The notes below the pieces were generated by a model. It was not told the DNA's origin. It made no database searches and worked only from the letters and a program-made list of their open reading frames with translations. Positions 44,275 to 55,140 of a stretch of DNA of 64,000 nt are shown in pieces. The translations under genes and the position numbers were made by a program. Position 1 is the first letter of the stretch, and each line of letters opens with the position of its first letter. Source of the DNA: Monodelphis domestica (taxonomy: Eukaryota > Chordata > Mammalia > Didelphimorphia > Didelphidae); assembly GCF_027887165.1 (NCBI RefSeq), contig NC_077232.1:6915391-6979390 (forward strand), in the 5' to 3' direction.

Positions 44275-44470
44275 TTAAACCCTTACCTTCCGTCTTGGAG
44301 TCAATACTGTGTATTGGCTCCAAGGCAGAAGAGTGGTAAGGGCTAGGCAATGGGGGTCAAGTGACTTGCCCAGGGTCACACAGCTGGGATGTGTCTGAGG
44401 CCAGATTTGAACCTAGGACCTCCCATCTCCAGGCCTGGCTCTCAATCCACTGAGCTACCCAGCTGCCCCC
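44275..44470 (-). repeat. tRNA-derived SINE (family A) inserted in the preceding SINE
   Basis: AAACCCTTACCTTCCGTCTT start and GAGCTACCCAGCTGCCCCC end, with little divergence from the copies at 48.3 and 50.6 kb, hence relatively young. A third truncated piece (AAACCCTTACCTTCCGCC) follows at 44484-44510. Confidence 0.9.
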
Positions 44471-44629
44471 ATTGATTTTTTTTAAACCCTTACCTTCCGC
44501 CTTAGAGTCAGCAGCCTCTTCCTGTTCCAATCTAGACAATTTCTCAATTTTCCCATCATTGTTTTCCTTTTTAACATCATTATCTTTTAAATCACTCACA
44601 GTATCATTTGTTTAAAACCATCCTCTCTT

Positions 44630-45310
44630 TCCTATATGACTCCATTGCCAGGGGAGAGTTAAGGATTTTCATTGTCATAATCAGGGGAGAATTAAATGGA
44701 AGCTTCACAGTAGCTAGCTAACTCACCACCGGTTATGGGGAGGATTAAAGGAAGGGTTCAAACTGTATATAAATAGAAAATAAAAGCTTATTGAACTAAA
44801 GGGAGAAGGGAAAGGAAGGGAATCGGGGAGTAAATTACTTCTAACCACACCCAGATATTAAAGCCTTAAACTTTCTAAGTTATCTTAACCTAACTCATTA
44901 AAGGAGTAATTAAAGATAAAGAGGGATCTGTAGAGTCCACAGGGCCCAAGATTCTCACAACACCAGAGTCCTCCTTTGGGTCAAGCTGGCTCAGGATGCA
45001 GAGTCTTCACGGGACTCAGGAGGGAATGAGGACTAACACTCACACTCTCCACCAGTGTGGGGTAATCACCTGCTCAACCACTCCTTCAAGATGGTCCAGT
45101 TTCCTGGGAGCTCCAAAGCCTTTTCCCCTCAGAGAGACACCTCCAAAGCCTCTCTGTCTTCTTCCCAGGAGAGTCCACTTCAATCCCCAACTGCCTCTGT
45201 CCTCCTCAGTGCCTTGGAATGTGCTCCTTGGGGTCCTAGTGACTTTTAATCAGAAAGTCACCCATCAAGGTCCTCTTCTCTGTCCCACTCCTTGTACAAG
45301 CTTCCTCTTG
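44630..45310 (-). mobile_element. Possible LTR fossil remnant
   Basis: The minus strand has TTCAATAAGCTTTTATTTTC and TATTTATATACAGTTTG, resembling a poly-A/TATA layout of an LTR. No target duplication found and the ends are uncertain. A CTCC/TTCC-rich right part could be unrelated. Confidence 0.35.
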
Positions 45311-45410
45311 CTGTCTTTACTCACCAGCTTTCTTCACTTACCTCCCTCCATTTTTTGGATCTTATGTCACAAGGAGAGGCAGAAAAAAGACTGGGAGAGC
45401 CACAGGAGGG

Positions 45411-45437
45411 ACTGCCTGCCTGCCTGCCTGCCTGTCC
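45411..45437. repeat. (TGCC)n microsatellite
   Basis: Short TGCC tandem, about six units. Confidence 0.85.
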
Positions 45438-45616
45438 GCCCTCAAGAGCAGCTGCTGGAGCCTACATTCTGGTGCCACTGGGGAGACTTCAAAAAAGTTG
45501 CCATTTTTATTTTGCATTGACATCGCCTTCATTTCCAAAGAAGTCCTTTCCTCCTTCCTTACCAAGGGAGCCGTCCCATGTAACATACATTTTAAAAAAA
45601 AGCAATCAAGCCACCA

Positions 45617-45905
45617 TGGAGCCTTTTTCAAGCTCTTACTAGGAAACAGGAACTGTGCTAAGAGCTGAGGGGGCAAAGGAAAAGGAAAAACAGTCCCTGT
45701 TCTCAAGGAGCTGACATTCTATTGGAGGAAACAATATATAGTAGGGGGAAAACATACCAGATACAGGCACAGTAGATAGTCTGAGAGGGGACAGAAGTAA
45801 AGCTCAGGGGAAGCAAGAAAGGCCACCTAGAAAGGGTCAGGCTTCAGGTGAGTCTTGAAGGAAACTATGGAGCCCATGAGTCAGAAGGAAGAAAGGAGAA
45901 AAGTC
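45617..45905 (+). repeat. Unclassified therian interspersed repeat
   Basis: GGAACTGTGCTAAGAGCTGA, CTGTTCTCAAGGAGCTGACATTC and AGTCTTGAAGGAAACTATGG: a word order I know from a common mammalian dispersed repeat but cannot name with confidence. Confidence 0.5.
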
Positions 45906-45999
45906 ATATTAACCAATAGTATTTGGAATATTCCTTAAATTTTTTTTTATTTTGAATGTAACCTCAGTTTCCCAGACTTGCCTTTTCACTCACATGCAT

Positions 46000-46342
46000 T
46001 CCCATAGATCCAGGATGCTGCCAAATCTAGTTGGCTCTACCTTCACAATCTCTCTCATCTATGTCTCCTTTCCCCCCTTGCCTCCTGGTACCTCAACTAT
46101 TACAATTGCCTGCTGATCAGTGTCCCTGACATACTCTCCCCGTTCCAGGCCATTCTTCACTCAGCTCCAAAGGGATCTTTCCAAGGTTCAGGTGCGATTG
46201 GCTTACTTCCCTATTCCATGAACTCCTTAGGTTCCCTATCCTCTCCAGCACCAATGTGAGAGCTCCTATTTGGCTTTTAAAGTCCTTCACAATCTGGTCC
46301 CTTCCCCCTCTTCCAGACTTCTCTTACTTTTGTTGTTATTTT
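46000..46342 (-). repeat. L2 LINE, internal/3' region
   Basis: CCTCAACTATTACAATTGCC, CATTCTTCACTCAGCTCCAA and CTTTTAAAGTCCTTCACAATC follow L2 in reverse. Continues after the intervening SINE at 46620. Confidence 0.65.
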
Positions 46343-46383
46343 TATTCATTCATTCATTCATTCATTCATTCATTCATTCATTT
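46343..46383. repeat. (ATTC)n microsatellite
   Basis: Ten ATTC units, probably grown from the A-rich tail of the adjoining minus-strand SINE. Confidence 0.92.
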
Positions 46384-46620
46384 ATTTTATTGTCATTCAA
46401 TTGTCTCACACTTTCTGTGTGAGTTTTCCTGACAAAGATCCTTCTTTGGTTTGCCATTTCCTTCTCCAGCTCCTTTGACAGATGAGGAAACTGAGACCAG
46501 CAGGGTAAAGTGACTGGCCCAGGGTCACCCAGCTAGAAAGGGTCTGAGGCTGGATTTGTACTCAGGTTCTACTGACTCTAGGCCCAAAGCTCTACCCACT
46601 GTGGCTTCACCTAATTGTCC
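46384..46620 (-). repeat. tRNA-derived CORE-SINE (family B) inserted in L2
   Basis: GGTTTGCCATTTCCTTCTCC, AGATGAGGAAACTGAGACCA, GTGACTGGCCCAGGGTCACC and GGCTGGATTTGTACTCAGGT in minus order; splits the L2 on either side. Confidence 0.8.
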
Positions 46621-46995
46621 TCCTTTTGCATCACTTCCCTCTAATACTGTGACCCTGTGTTCCTCACACACAGTTCTCCATCTCCCTTCTCATTGCTTTT
46701 TCTCTGGCTGACTGTCCCCTGTGCCTGGAACACTCTCCCCATTCCTCTCCACTTCTTGGATTCCTTCAAGTCCCAGTTCAAACCCTACCTGCAATAGAAA
46801 GCCTTTCTTACATCCTCCCAATGCTGGCACCTTCCCTCTATTGATTATCTCCAATTTATCCTGTCTATGGCTTGTTTGGACCTTGTTGTTTGCATATTAT
46901 CTCCCTCCTTAGAGCCTGAGCAGGCATTGTTTGAGTCTTTATATCTCAGGGTCTGGCACACAGTAGGCACTTAACACATACTTATTGACTTGCAT
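46621..46995 (-). repeat. L2 LINE 3' end
   Basis: GTCCCAGTTCAAACCCTACC, AGAAAGCCTTTCTTACATCC, TGAGCAGGCATTGTTTGAGT and GGCACACAGTAGGCACTTAA: a good L2 3' terminus in reverse. Confidence 0.75.
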
Positions 46996-47224
46996 AAAAT
47001 TCGCATTTCCCCATAGAAAGCAGAACCCAAAAAAGAGGGTTATGAATGAATCTCCCTGTCTCTACTATGGGCAGCTTGCTGTTCCTTGAAGTAGCCTTCA
47101 GATCTCAGGATATGCCACATCTGAGGGGGAGATGCTTCTTCCATCTCTTCTCTGAGCCAAGCTGGGCCATGATGCTTATCCCCTGGTCAGTTTCTGTTTC
47201 TGGCTTCTTTCCCCTACGGTTGCT

Positions 47225-47490
47225 ATGGTCAATGTCAGTATTGTTTTCCTGGGTCTGCGCCTTCACTTAGCATCAGTTCAGAGAAACATTTCCAGCCTTC
47301 TCGGAGTTCTTTGATTCTTTTACTGCAGTAATAAGGTAGCATTTTCATACATCACAGTTTGTTCAGCCATTTATTTCCCAGTCAACTTTGCTCCCAGGCA
47401 TTTTGCTGCTACAAAAAGTGTTGCTGTGTATATTTTGGCATTTTGGGGACTTTCTATGCTTGACCTTCCCGGAGTATATGATGAGGGGGA
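47225..47490 (-). mobile_element. Degraded LINE fragment
   Basis: TTCACTTAGCATCAGTTCAG, GTTTGTTCAGCCATTTATTTCC and AAAAAGTGTTGCTGTGTATA recall, in reverse, terminal LINE words (CTGAACA...AATGG, GCTGATGCTAAGTGAA). Ancient and truncated. Confidence 0.45.
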
Positions 47491-47794
47491 TGTTTTAAAA
47501 GGCAGACCCAGGCTCCTGCTCCCTCCCTCTCTGTCTGGCTCTGATTTCACATCAGAAAGAGCTGAGGAGCACCCTGAACCTCTAGTTTCTTTCTGGGTGG
47601 CTGAACCTCATGGGTGATCTCTGTGAAAGAGACCAGAGAACAGCAGGGTGGTGACTGTCCTTAGCAAGGAAAGGATATGGGATGGGCTGCAGGCTTGGGT
47701 AAGCAGCCCGTTTCCTCTCTTTATTTTGGTCTCTGAAATGGAGAATATTGACAAAAAGATCTTTGGCAACACCTATCCTTACCATCAGGATAAT

Positions 47795-48003
47795 AGCAGC
47801 TAGGATTTCTAGAGTACAAGTATGAACACACTGAATCCTCACAACAACCTTAGGAGGGAGGTGCTATTATTATTCCTATTTTATAGATGAGGAAACTGAG
47901 GCAGACACCAACATCTACATTCAGTGTCTGAGCCTAGATTTTGAACTCAGGTCTTCCTGACTCTGGATGCAGGGCTCTATGCACTGTGATGCCTCCTAGC
48001 AGC
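47795..48003 (-). repeat. MIR-type SINE (family C)
   Basis: AATAGCAGCTAGGATTTCTA, ATCCTCACAACAACCTTAGG, TTTTATAGATGAGGAAACTG and TTTGAACTCAGGTCTTCCTG, minus strand; complete-looking. Confidence 0.82.
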
Positions 48004-48278
48004 CCCAGATGTAGAAGAGAAGGTTGGAGTGGAGCATTGGGAACCCAGACCTTCTAGAAAGGTGTCAGGTAAGCCCCAGATCTTTGGGATGGTGACCAGG
48101 TGCCAATTTCCTCTGGATCCCATTTTAGTAAGTGCTATAGTCTAAGTGCTGAGGAAGTTATTTCTTTGGGGCTACACTGAGGTAGGAAGAGGGGACCCAA
48201 GGTTGGGGGTCCAACCAGTAGGGACTGGTCTACAGAAAATTAGGATCTTTTAGGGAATTTATTTGCACATTAGATTTT

Positions 48279-48475
48279 TTTTAAACCCTCACCTTCCATC
48301 TTGGAATCAATACTGTGTATTGGTTCCAAGGCAGAAGAGTGGTAAGGGCTAGGCAATGGGGGTCAAGTGACTTGCCCAAGATCACACAGCTGGGAAGTGT
48401 CTGAGGTCAGATTTGAACCTAGGACCTCCTGTCTCTAGGGCTAGCTCTCAATCCACTGAGCTACCCAGCTGCCCC
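48279..48475 (-). repeat. tRNA-derived SINE (family A) with 15-bp target duplication
   Basis: Flanked by TGCACATTAGATTTT at 48264-48278 and 48476-48490 (perfect). A full family A body in minus orientation with few differences from other copies; a young insertion. Confidence 0.94.
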
Positions 48476-48641
48476 TGCACATTAGATTTTAAATGTGAAC
48501 TGAGCACAAAGGAAAGCCAAGAATTGGGAAGGTGTCTCTCTCTCTCTACTCTCTCAGTTACACAGGATAAGGGAGCACTGCCTAAGCTCTGAGTACCATC
48601 TGGTGGCACGTATGTCCTATAGCAGCTGTTCCAAACCACAG

Positions 48642-48676
<35 letters not shown>
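48642..48676. repeat. (TG)n microsatellite
   Basis: About 17 TG units, then TATGTGTCTGTGCG. Confidence 0.95.
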
Positions 48677-48679
<3 letters not shown>

Positions 48680-48681
<2 letters not shown>

Positions 48682-50040
48682 CTGTGCGCTTGCACGCTTG
48701 CTTGCACATGCATTTTCCAGTTAAATTCTGGTCCAAAGAGAAACATAATTTACTTTGTCAGGCTTAATGTAGTATAGATTACACTGGTGCCACTTCCCAC
48801 AATTTGGCAAAATTCTCTCAATTTGCAGATGAAAAGACCAAGGCTCTAAGATAGAGGTGCCATAAAGCCCTTGCCCAAACATGCAATTAGTAAGAGCCGC
48901 CCTGGAATCGAGCTCAGATTGTCTGACTCCGGACCCAGGGTCACTCCCTAGGGGTCAGGGTAGAGGGTGTCTGATATCGCTTCCAGCTCATGTTCTACGT
49001 GAATTAGGAGCTTCTGGGATTGATTTGGGGAGCCAGAAGACCTGGAGACTCTGTCCCTTATTGGATGGATGACTTTGGATGACTTATTTGCCCTCTCTAG
49101 GCTTCAGTTTCTGCGGGTTTCCTTCTGATTAGACTAAATGTCATCAGGCAAATGCAAGAAGCCTTTATTGATCACATACTGAGGCGTATACGGTGTAGAG
49201 AGGCTGAGACAAAAATAGGGAAGCGGTATGAGAACTGAATGGCATCCTGGGGTTTGTACATCAGAGGGCTAACATCCTCTCTCAGCCTTGAAGGGATTGG
49301 AACCATCTCAGGACTGAGCCAGTAGCCCAACTTAAGGCATGCCTTGGAGGTTTTTCTTCTTCTCTTCCCCATCCATTTTATTAAACCATTGCAAAAATAA
49401 AACTCTCACCTACTAAATTATGTTTGAGGCCCCCTTTTGACTCCACCACTATCTTCTGTCTCAAAGAAAGGTCAGCAATGCTATTATTATTATTGTTATT
49501 GCTCATATAATCTCCGAGTCATGGTTCTAAAATGCTCCTGGTATCTAGGCACAGTGGATGATGGATGGATGGATGGATGGAGGGGTTCATTTTTTAAGTT
49601 TGCTTCTTCAGTGTCTTTCACAACTCAAACTTTTTGTAAATATTCTTTTAACAGTCTGAAAAAGTCCAACAACTAAAAGGTTTTCAGTTTTTCAACACTA
49701 CAAACATTTTTTTAAAACAGTGCATATAGTACATCCTTGTTTTGTAATAGGATATACAGATCCTTATAAAAAAGTCTGGGGAGGTTGTAAAGGAACCTTA
49801 ATTGAATCCGAAATGCCATATTTATTCTGAAGGTTTATAAACACCAAAGTTGACTGCCAGTTTCGTTGGTTTTCATTTCGAAGGACCTGGTGTTAATTTA
49901 TCACAAAAAATAGCAGAGCCTGAAGAGGCTACTTTGTCTTGGAAACAAACTGTGGTGGGAGGAACCCGAGGTGACTAAATTAGACGAACTTTCCTATGAC
50001 GTTAACTGGGCACCTTCTGAAAGCCCTGGGGTGGGTGTCT
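48680..50040. other. Unannotated intergenic stretch
   Basis: No gene or clear repeat recognised apart from a (GGAT)n run at about 49557-49580. The part at 49.6-50.0 kb is AT-rich with a 45-codon frame ending in a stop; I could not match it to any protein. Confidence 0.5.
49557..49580. repeat. (GGAT)n microsatellite
   Basis: Six GGAT/ATGG units. Confidence 0.9.
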
Positions 50041-50560
50041 GGGAATTTCAAAAAAGACACATGCGAGTTTCATGAGGAATAACAGAACTCATCTGGAAAA
50101 ACAAAATACCAAGGATATCATAGGTATTAATGAAAAATATGAAGGAAGTTGGCACATCTGTACTGGATCTCAAATTATATTATAAAGTAGCATGGGTAAG
50201 AAACAGAATGGTGCTCCAATGGAATAGATTAGGCAGTTAGCATGCAATGGTAAGTGACCACAGTACCTAGTGTTTGACAGACTCAAAGAACTCCTTAGAC
50301 AGAAGCTTCAGGGAAAACTGGAAAACAGTGTGAAAGAAATTAGATATAGGCAAATACTTCACACTATATTCTGAGGTGAAAGTAAAAATGGATGCATGAC
50401 TTAGAAATAAAGGGTTGTCAGAGGTTGATAACTTGGAGCCCATCTATGATAAAGATCTTAGTGCCCTCGTCAAGAGGTTGATAACTCAAGAGTCTGTCTG
50501 AGAATGGGTCCCTTATTGGATGGATGCTGAATTGCCCTCCCCTCTACCTTCTTTGTTCTT

Positions 50561-50766
50561 TTTCTTTTAATAAAAACCCTTACCTTCCGTCTTGGAGTCA
50601 ATACTGTGTATTGGCTCCAAGGCAGAAGAGTGGTCAGGGCTAGGCAATGGGGGTCAAGTGACTTGCCCAGGGTCACACAGCTAGGAAGTGGCTGAGGCCG
50701 GATTTGAACCTAGGACCTCCTGTCTCTAGGCCTGGTTCTCAATCCACTGAGGTACCCAGCTGCCCC
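50561..50766 (-). repeat. tRNA-derived SINE (family A) inserted in the LTR
   Basis: Target duplication CTACCTTCTTTGTTCTT at 50544-50560 and CTACCTTCTCTGTTCTT at 50767-50783 (one mismatch). Complete minus-strand family A copy. Confidence 0.93.
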
Positions 50767-50952
50767 CTACCTTCTCTGTTCTTAACAAATCAATACATGT
50801 CCTTGCTGGCAATACATGTTGTAATTCACTGATCCATTAACCCAGATGGTGCTTGGAAACATTATCTTACCCCAATTCCTGGAACCATTATCCTACCCCA
50901 GGTGCCATATCTATAATTCTTGTTACACTTTCCCAAGGATTTTTCTGAGGAT

Positions 50953-51156
50953 TGTATAAGATTACTTTAGGACAGAAACCTTTTGCTGAACAATGGTTTC
51001 TGTCCTAAAGTAATCTTAAGAAGGGAGGAGGAGGAACCTCCCATGCCAATGGGGTTCCCATTCCAATAGACTATCAGTAAGAAATTTTCCAAGTATGAAA
51101 TATCCCAATGGTGAAATTTCCAACATTTATAAGTCTAAGGAAATTTGAGGTTTACA
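50953..51156 (-). mobile_element. Short TG...CA element with internal hairpin, inserted in the LTR
   Basis: 204 bp with TGTA...TACA ends and GGAT at 50949-50952 and 51157-51160. It contains an almost perfect inverted repeat: GATTACTTTAGGACAGAAAC near 50960 and its complement GTTTCTGTCCTAAAGTAATC near 50996, with a 14-nt loop. The right end resembles the solo LTR at 32971-34024, so it is probably a short or deleted LTR of that kind. Confidence 0.7.
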
Positions 51157-52604
51157 GGATTGCTTTCATTTTCCGTGATCTGTACCTTTAAAAGATATAA
51201 CCAATTTGCAATAAACTTGAACTCATTCTGCTATCAACAGGTGTGACCCTTCCAACCCCACTCTGTTATTTCTTGATTCTTATCTTTTTCTTTCACCCTT
51301 ACCTGGGGAACTCTGGTCCTAGTCTTGCCCCCAAGAGAGGCTTTTATAAAGGGTAATACCACAACCAAGTTAGGGGAGCACAAAATAGTTTACTTGGCAG
51401 ACCTATGGATAAGGGGAGAATTTTGGATAAAATAAGACAGAACATTATGAGATATAAAATAGATAATTTTGACTACATTAAATTTTTAAAAATCTGCACA
51501 GTCAAAATCAATGCAACCAAGAGTAAAAGTCAAACCACACAAAGGGAAACAATCTTTATAGCAAGTGTCTCTGACAAGGGCTTAATTTATAGGTAACTGA
51601 GTCAAAACCATTCCCCAAATGACAAATGGTCAAAGGATATGAACAGGAAATTCTCAGATGAAGAAATTAAAAGTATCTTTAGTCCTGTGAAAAAATGTTC
51701 CAAGTCACTTTTAATTAGAGAAATGGAAATTAAGCCAACTCTGAAGTACCGCCTCACACCCACCCGACTGGTTAATATGACAGAAAAGGAAAATGATAAA
51801 GGTTGGAGAGGATGTGGGAAAATTGGGACACATATACACTGTTGATAGAATTGTGAACTGAAACAACCATTTTAGAGGGCAATTTGAAACCGTGCACAAA
51901 CTGCCATAATATCTGTGCATACCTTTGGACCCAGCAATACCACTACTAGGTCTGTATCCCAGAGATTCAAGATAGGGAAAAAGAACCTACGTGTACAAAA
52001 ATATTTGTAGCAGCTCTTTTTGTGGTGGCAAAAAATTGGAACCAGAAAGGATGTCTATTAATCAGAAAGGGCTGAACAAGTTGTGGTATGTGATTGTAAT
52101 GGAATGTAATTGTGCCATAAGAAATAATGAACAAGATGATCTAAAAAAAACCCCAAACCTGGAAAGACTTTATGAAGTCATGCAAAGTGAAGTAAGCAGA
52201 ACCAGAACACCAAACACAGTAATAGCAATACTGTACAGTGATTGACTGTGAATGACTCAACTATTCTCAGCAATGTCAGGATCCAGGACAACTCCAAGAG
52301 ACTCACGATGTAAAAGGTTCTCCACTGCTATAGAAGGAACTGACAGAACGCAGATTCTTCACTTTGTTTCCTCCGTGAATTTTTCTCGACTGTAAGCATT
52401 GTTTGTCTTCTTTCACAATGCGACAAACATGGGAATATGTATTGAATAATAACCCATCTACAACCTATATCATATTATCTGCTGTCTTGGGGTGAAGGGA
52501 GGGAAGGAGTGACAGGGAAGGAACATGGATCACAAAATGTCAGAAAGCAAATATTAAACATTACAGCGACATATAATCTGAAGAAGTTAAAATTTCTTGG
52601 AAAA

Positions 52605-53235
52605 AAGGCACATGCAGTCACATGAGAGAGTCGACTGAAAGGGAGAAGCCGGGACTAAGCAAAGTTACTAGTAGCAGTGAGTAGACTGCCTCGACCCCAC
52701 CAGGGACAGAAGGAGCAAAGCTGGCATCAGAACCATGGGGACAACAGCTGAAAGGAAAAACCCAAACTGATGAAGTTGAGCTGTGGCAGGGGTAGATCAC
52801 TGAACCCCTGCAAACACTGGGAAGTGGGGAGCTCAGAATGGAGCTGCTAGTTACAACCACCTCTTCAAAAGCTGGGGGAAGTTCAGAAAGGTTCCCTCTT
52901 TCTCTACTTTCCCTACCCTAAGCCTGCCTAGTAACCAGTTCTGTGACTTATTCTTCATATTGCTCTTGCCTGAGCCCTTCCTCTATCCTGATTTTGCCTG
53001 AGATATAATGCTGCTAGAGGTCAGCTGGAAACACATCAAGTCTAAATGAGGGCAGAGAGCCAAATCTCTCTGCATGTTAGGAATTTTCTTAACTGGGGGC
53101 TCTAAGCAGCTGTATTGGTATGAGTAATTTTCGGTCTGATATAAACTCCATAACATTGCAGAGAAGGGGACCACATGCTCCTGAGGGCTCTTCTGCTGTC
53201 CCTAAATGAAAAGAGAGCTAATTGCTATAACAAGG
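52605..53235. other. Unannotated intergenic stretch
   Basis: No gene or named repeat recognised. Follows the L1 A-rich end. Confidence 0.45.
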
Positions 53236-53237
53236 CT

Positions 53238-53472
53238 TGGCTGGTTAATAATAGCTAACATTTACGTGGATTTCGAGGTTTGCAAATATGATCTCACAAC
53301 AACCCTGGAAGGGAGATGCTACTATTATTGCCATTTTTACTGACAAGAAACTGAAGCAAACAGGAGTTAAGTGACTTGTCCAGGCAAATCACACATGTAG
53401 TAAATATGTGAGGCTGGACTTGGGTCTTCCTGATGACAGGAGTCTATCCTCTGGGTCACCTGGTGGCTTCTC
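53238..53472 (-). repeat. MIR-type SINE (family C)
   Basis: TTAATAATAGCTAACATTTACG, ATGATCTCACAACAACCCTG, CTGACAAGAAACTGAAGCAA, GTTAAGTGACTTGTCCAGGC and a CTGGGTCACCTGGTGGC end, minus strand. Confidence 0.8.
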
Positions 53473-54204
53473 CAGAGAGAAGGGCAGCACTGGAAGAAAA
53501 GATCACCCACTTTAGGAGAGGAGGAGAACTGGGAAGGAGCAGAAGGGAATGAATTGATTCCAAAGCCCTATCTACTGGTGTAAGAAATGAAAGTCCCTTA
53601 AAAAAAGAAAGAAAAGAAAGTCTTTGCCCTCAAGTTGCCTCTAGTCTGTCTATAACAGGGAGGTAGATGAGCCCAAACAAAACCCATACAAAGGGACCAC
53701 GAGGCAATTTTGAGGTTCCTCCTGGGAGGGAGAAATCAGGGAAGGGCACCCATGGGAGGCGGAGCTTAGTACGTGATTAGAGGAAAATTCAGAATTCTTT
53801 TTCTTTTGACAACTGACAAAAGGGAGTTTACTTGGCTTGACAGCAGGGGAAGGTGTTCAAAGCAGGGAAAGGATATTGGCACAGGAGGCAGCACAGATTT
53901 AACTGGGAACAGCTTCCATGCTTCTGGGCTGTCCATGATGATCTTGAGGCCATTAGTCTGAGGGAGGAGTCGCTGGCTCTTCCTTTTTGGGACCTAGATC
54001 ACTAGGTGACATCCGTGCTCCCAGTCTCTAGGATCCTGAGCCAGTGAATTGTCAGGGATGTAGGAACACTCAGAATCCTAAGAGTTTAGAAAAAGAGGGC
54101 ATAACAGGCAGAGGGAACAACTTGGGAGAAGGTGGCGAGGTGGGATATGAATGTCGTCTATAAGGAACAGCAAGAAAGGCTTGTGGCTCTCCATCCTATG
54201 CTCC

Positions 54205-54345
54205 TATGTGCAGTAATAGCTAACATTTTTATTGTCAGTAATTTTATCGTCAATATTAGTTATTAAAGGTTTTAAAAGCATTTTACACACGCGATCCCAT
54301 TTGATTACCATCATTTTATAAATGAGGAAATTTTGTTTAGGGTAC
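54205..54345 (-). repeat. MIR-type SINE remnant (family C)
   Basis: GTAATAGCTAACATTTTTAT, CGATCCCATTTGATTACCAT and TTTATAAATGAGGAAATTTT; 3' half only. Confidence 0.65.
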
Positions 54346-54479
54346 ATCAATCTGGGAGGACCTCAAGAAGGAAGTGGCTTTTAGAAGCGAGAACAGGAAT
54401 TGTAAACGCAGGGGGGAGCCCAAGTGTCGCTGCAATGTTTTCTGCTGACTCCACACCACAGGATGGCGCTGCAACATGA

Positions 54480-55140
54480 CGTAGCCTCTGCCTCAGAGCT
54501 AGAAACTGAAGTGAAACTACACCGCCCAGCATGCTCTGAGGGCTGTTAGGCCCGCTTGCTCATAGCTGTTCTTACAATCGCCTTGCGCGTTCTGTAGAAT
54601 GGGGAGGTTTTCTTCCTCTTTCCTTATCTGTGGATGGCGGACGGAAGACGGAAAATCCTAACCTTTTGGCACTATCTCCAGGCCTGCCTGCTCTCGTCTT
54701 TCCTTCTACCCTCTTTCGTCTCTGGTTAAAAGGGAAGTCTCCAAGGCGCTCCGCGAGGACCTGTGACCTCTGACCCAATATGGCGGCGCCCATGTTTAGG
54801 TAGTGGTCGCAGTGAGGCAGAGCGGGTTAGTCGGAGCTGCGCTCCTACTGCCCTCTTCTCTCCTGCTCACCCACCCCGCAGCCCGCAACATGTCGAAGCT
54901 CAACCGGGCTGCGCGCTCCATTCGGAAGTTCGAGGGGAGTGGCGTCATCCGGACCATCGTGCGCGCAGGACAAGCCATGCCCGGGCCCCCACTGGGACCC
55001 GTCCTAGGCCAGGTACGAGAGTGAGCCGGGGCTCTAGGTGCGCGCGCGCGTGAGAGTGCTGCATATGCTCCGAGGGGAGCGCGCGGGGGTGTCGGTATTG
55101 CGCATGCGTAGCCGGGGCGCGCGCCCGCTCTCTCCCCTCG
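54480..55140 (+). promoter_or_regulatory. CpG-island promoter of MRPL11 with ZNF143-like and YY1-like motifs
   Basis: CpG-rich TATA-less block spanning exon 1. ACTACACCGCCCAGCATGC at 54516-54534 resembles the ZNF143/SBS consensus (ACTACAATTCCCAGAATGC). CAATATGGCGGCGCC at 54776-54790 resembles a YY1 start-site element, placing the likely transcription start about 100 bp before the ATG. A CGCGCGCGCG run lies in early intron 1 near 55040. Confidence 0.6.

Larger units (their letters stand above)
50415..51347 (+). mobile_element. Solo LTR fossil in L1, same family as 40424-40914, itself interrupted twice
   Basis: Flanked by AAAGGG at 50409-50414 and 51348-51353. Shares with the 40.4-kb LTR the order GAGGTTGATAACT, CTGGAACCATTATCCTACCC, TTTAAAAGATATAACC, GCAATAAACTTGAACTC and TTGATTCTTATC. 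It is interrupted by a SINE at 50561-50766 and a small TG...CA element at 50953-51156. Class II-like by its 6-bp duplication; older than the 40.4-kb copy judging by divergence at its ends. Confidence 0.85.
50045..52600 (+). mobile_element. L1 LINE 3' part split by an LTR
   Basis: The left piece (50045-50408) matches the ORF2 stretch around ...TCAAATTATATTATAAAGTAGC and TGGTGCTCCAATGGAATAGA. The right piece (51354-52600) holds MNRKFSDEEIKSIFSPVKKC, KPTLKYRLTPTRLVNMTEK and the 3' UTR. The two pieces were one L1 before the LTR at 50415-51347 landed with an AAAGGG duplication. Stops and frame changes make it dead. Confidence 0.88.

Noticed and set aside
48279-48475. tRNA-like A and B boxes in many SINE heads
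   Set aside because: They lack an intact cloverleaf and are followed by CORE and tail sequence; these are SINEs, not tRNA genes.
49640-49985. AT-rich segment with a 45-codon frame ending SWKQTVVGGTRGD
   Set aside because: Considered as a processed pseudogene, but no protein is recognised, the frame is short and there is no A-tail; not supported.
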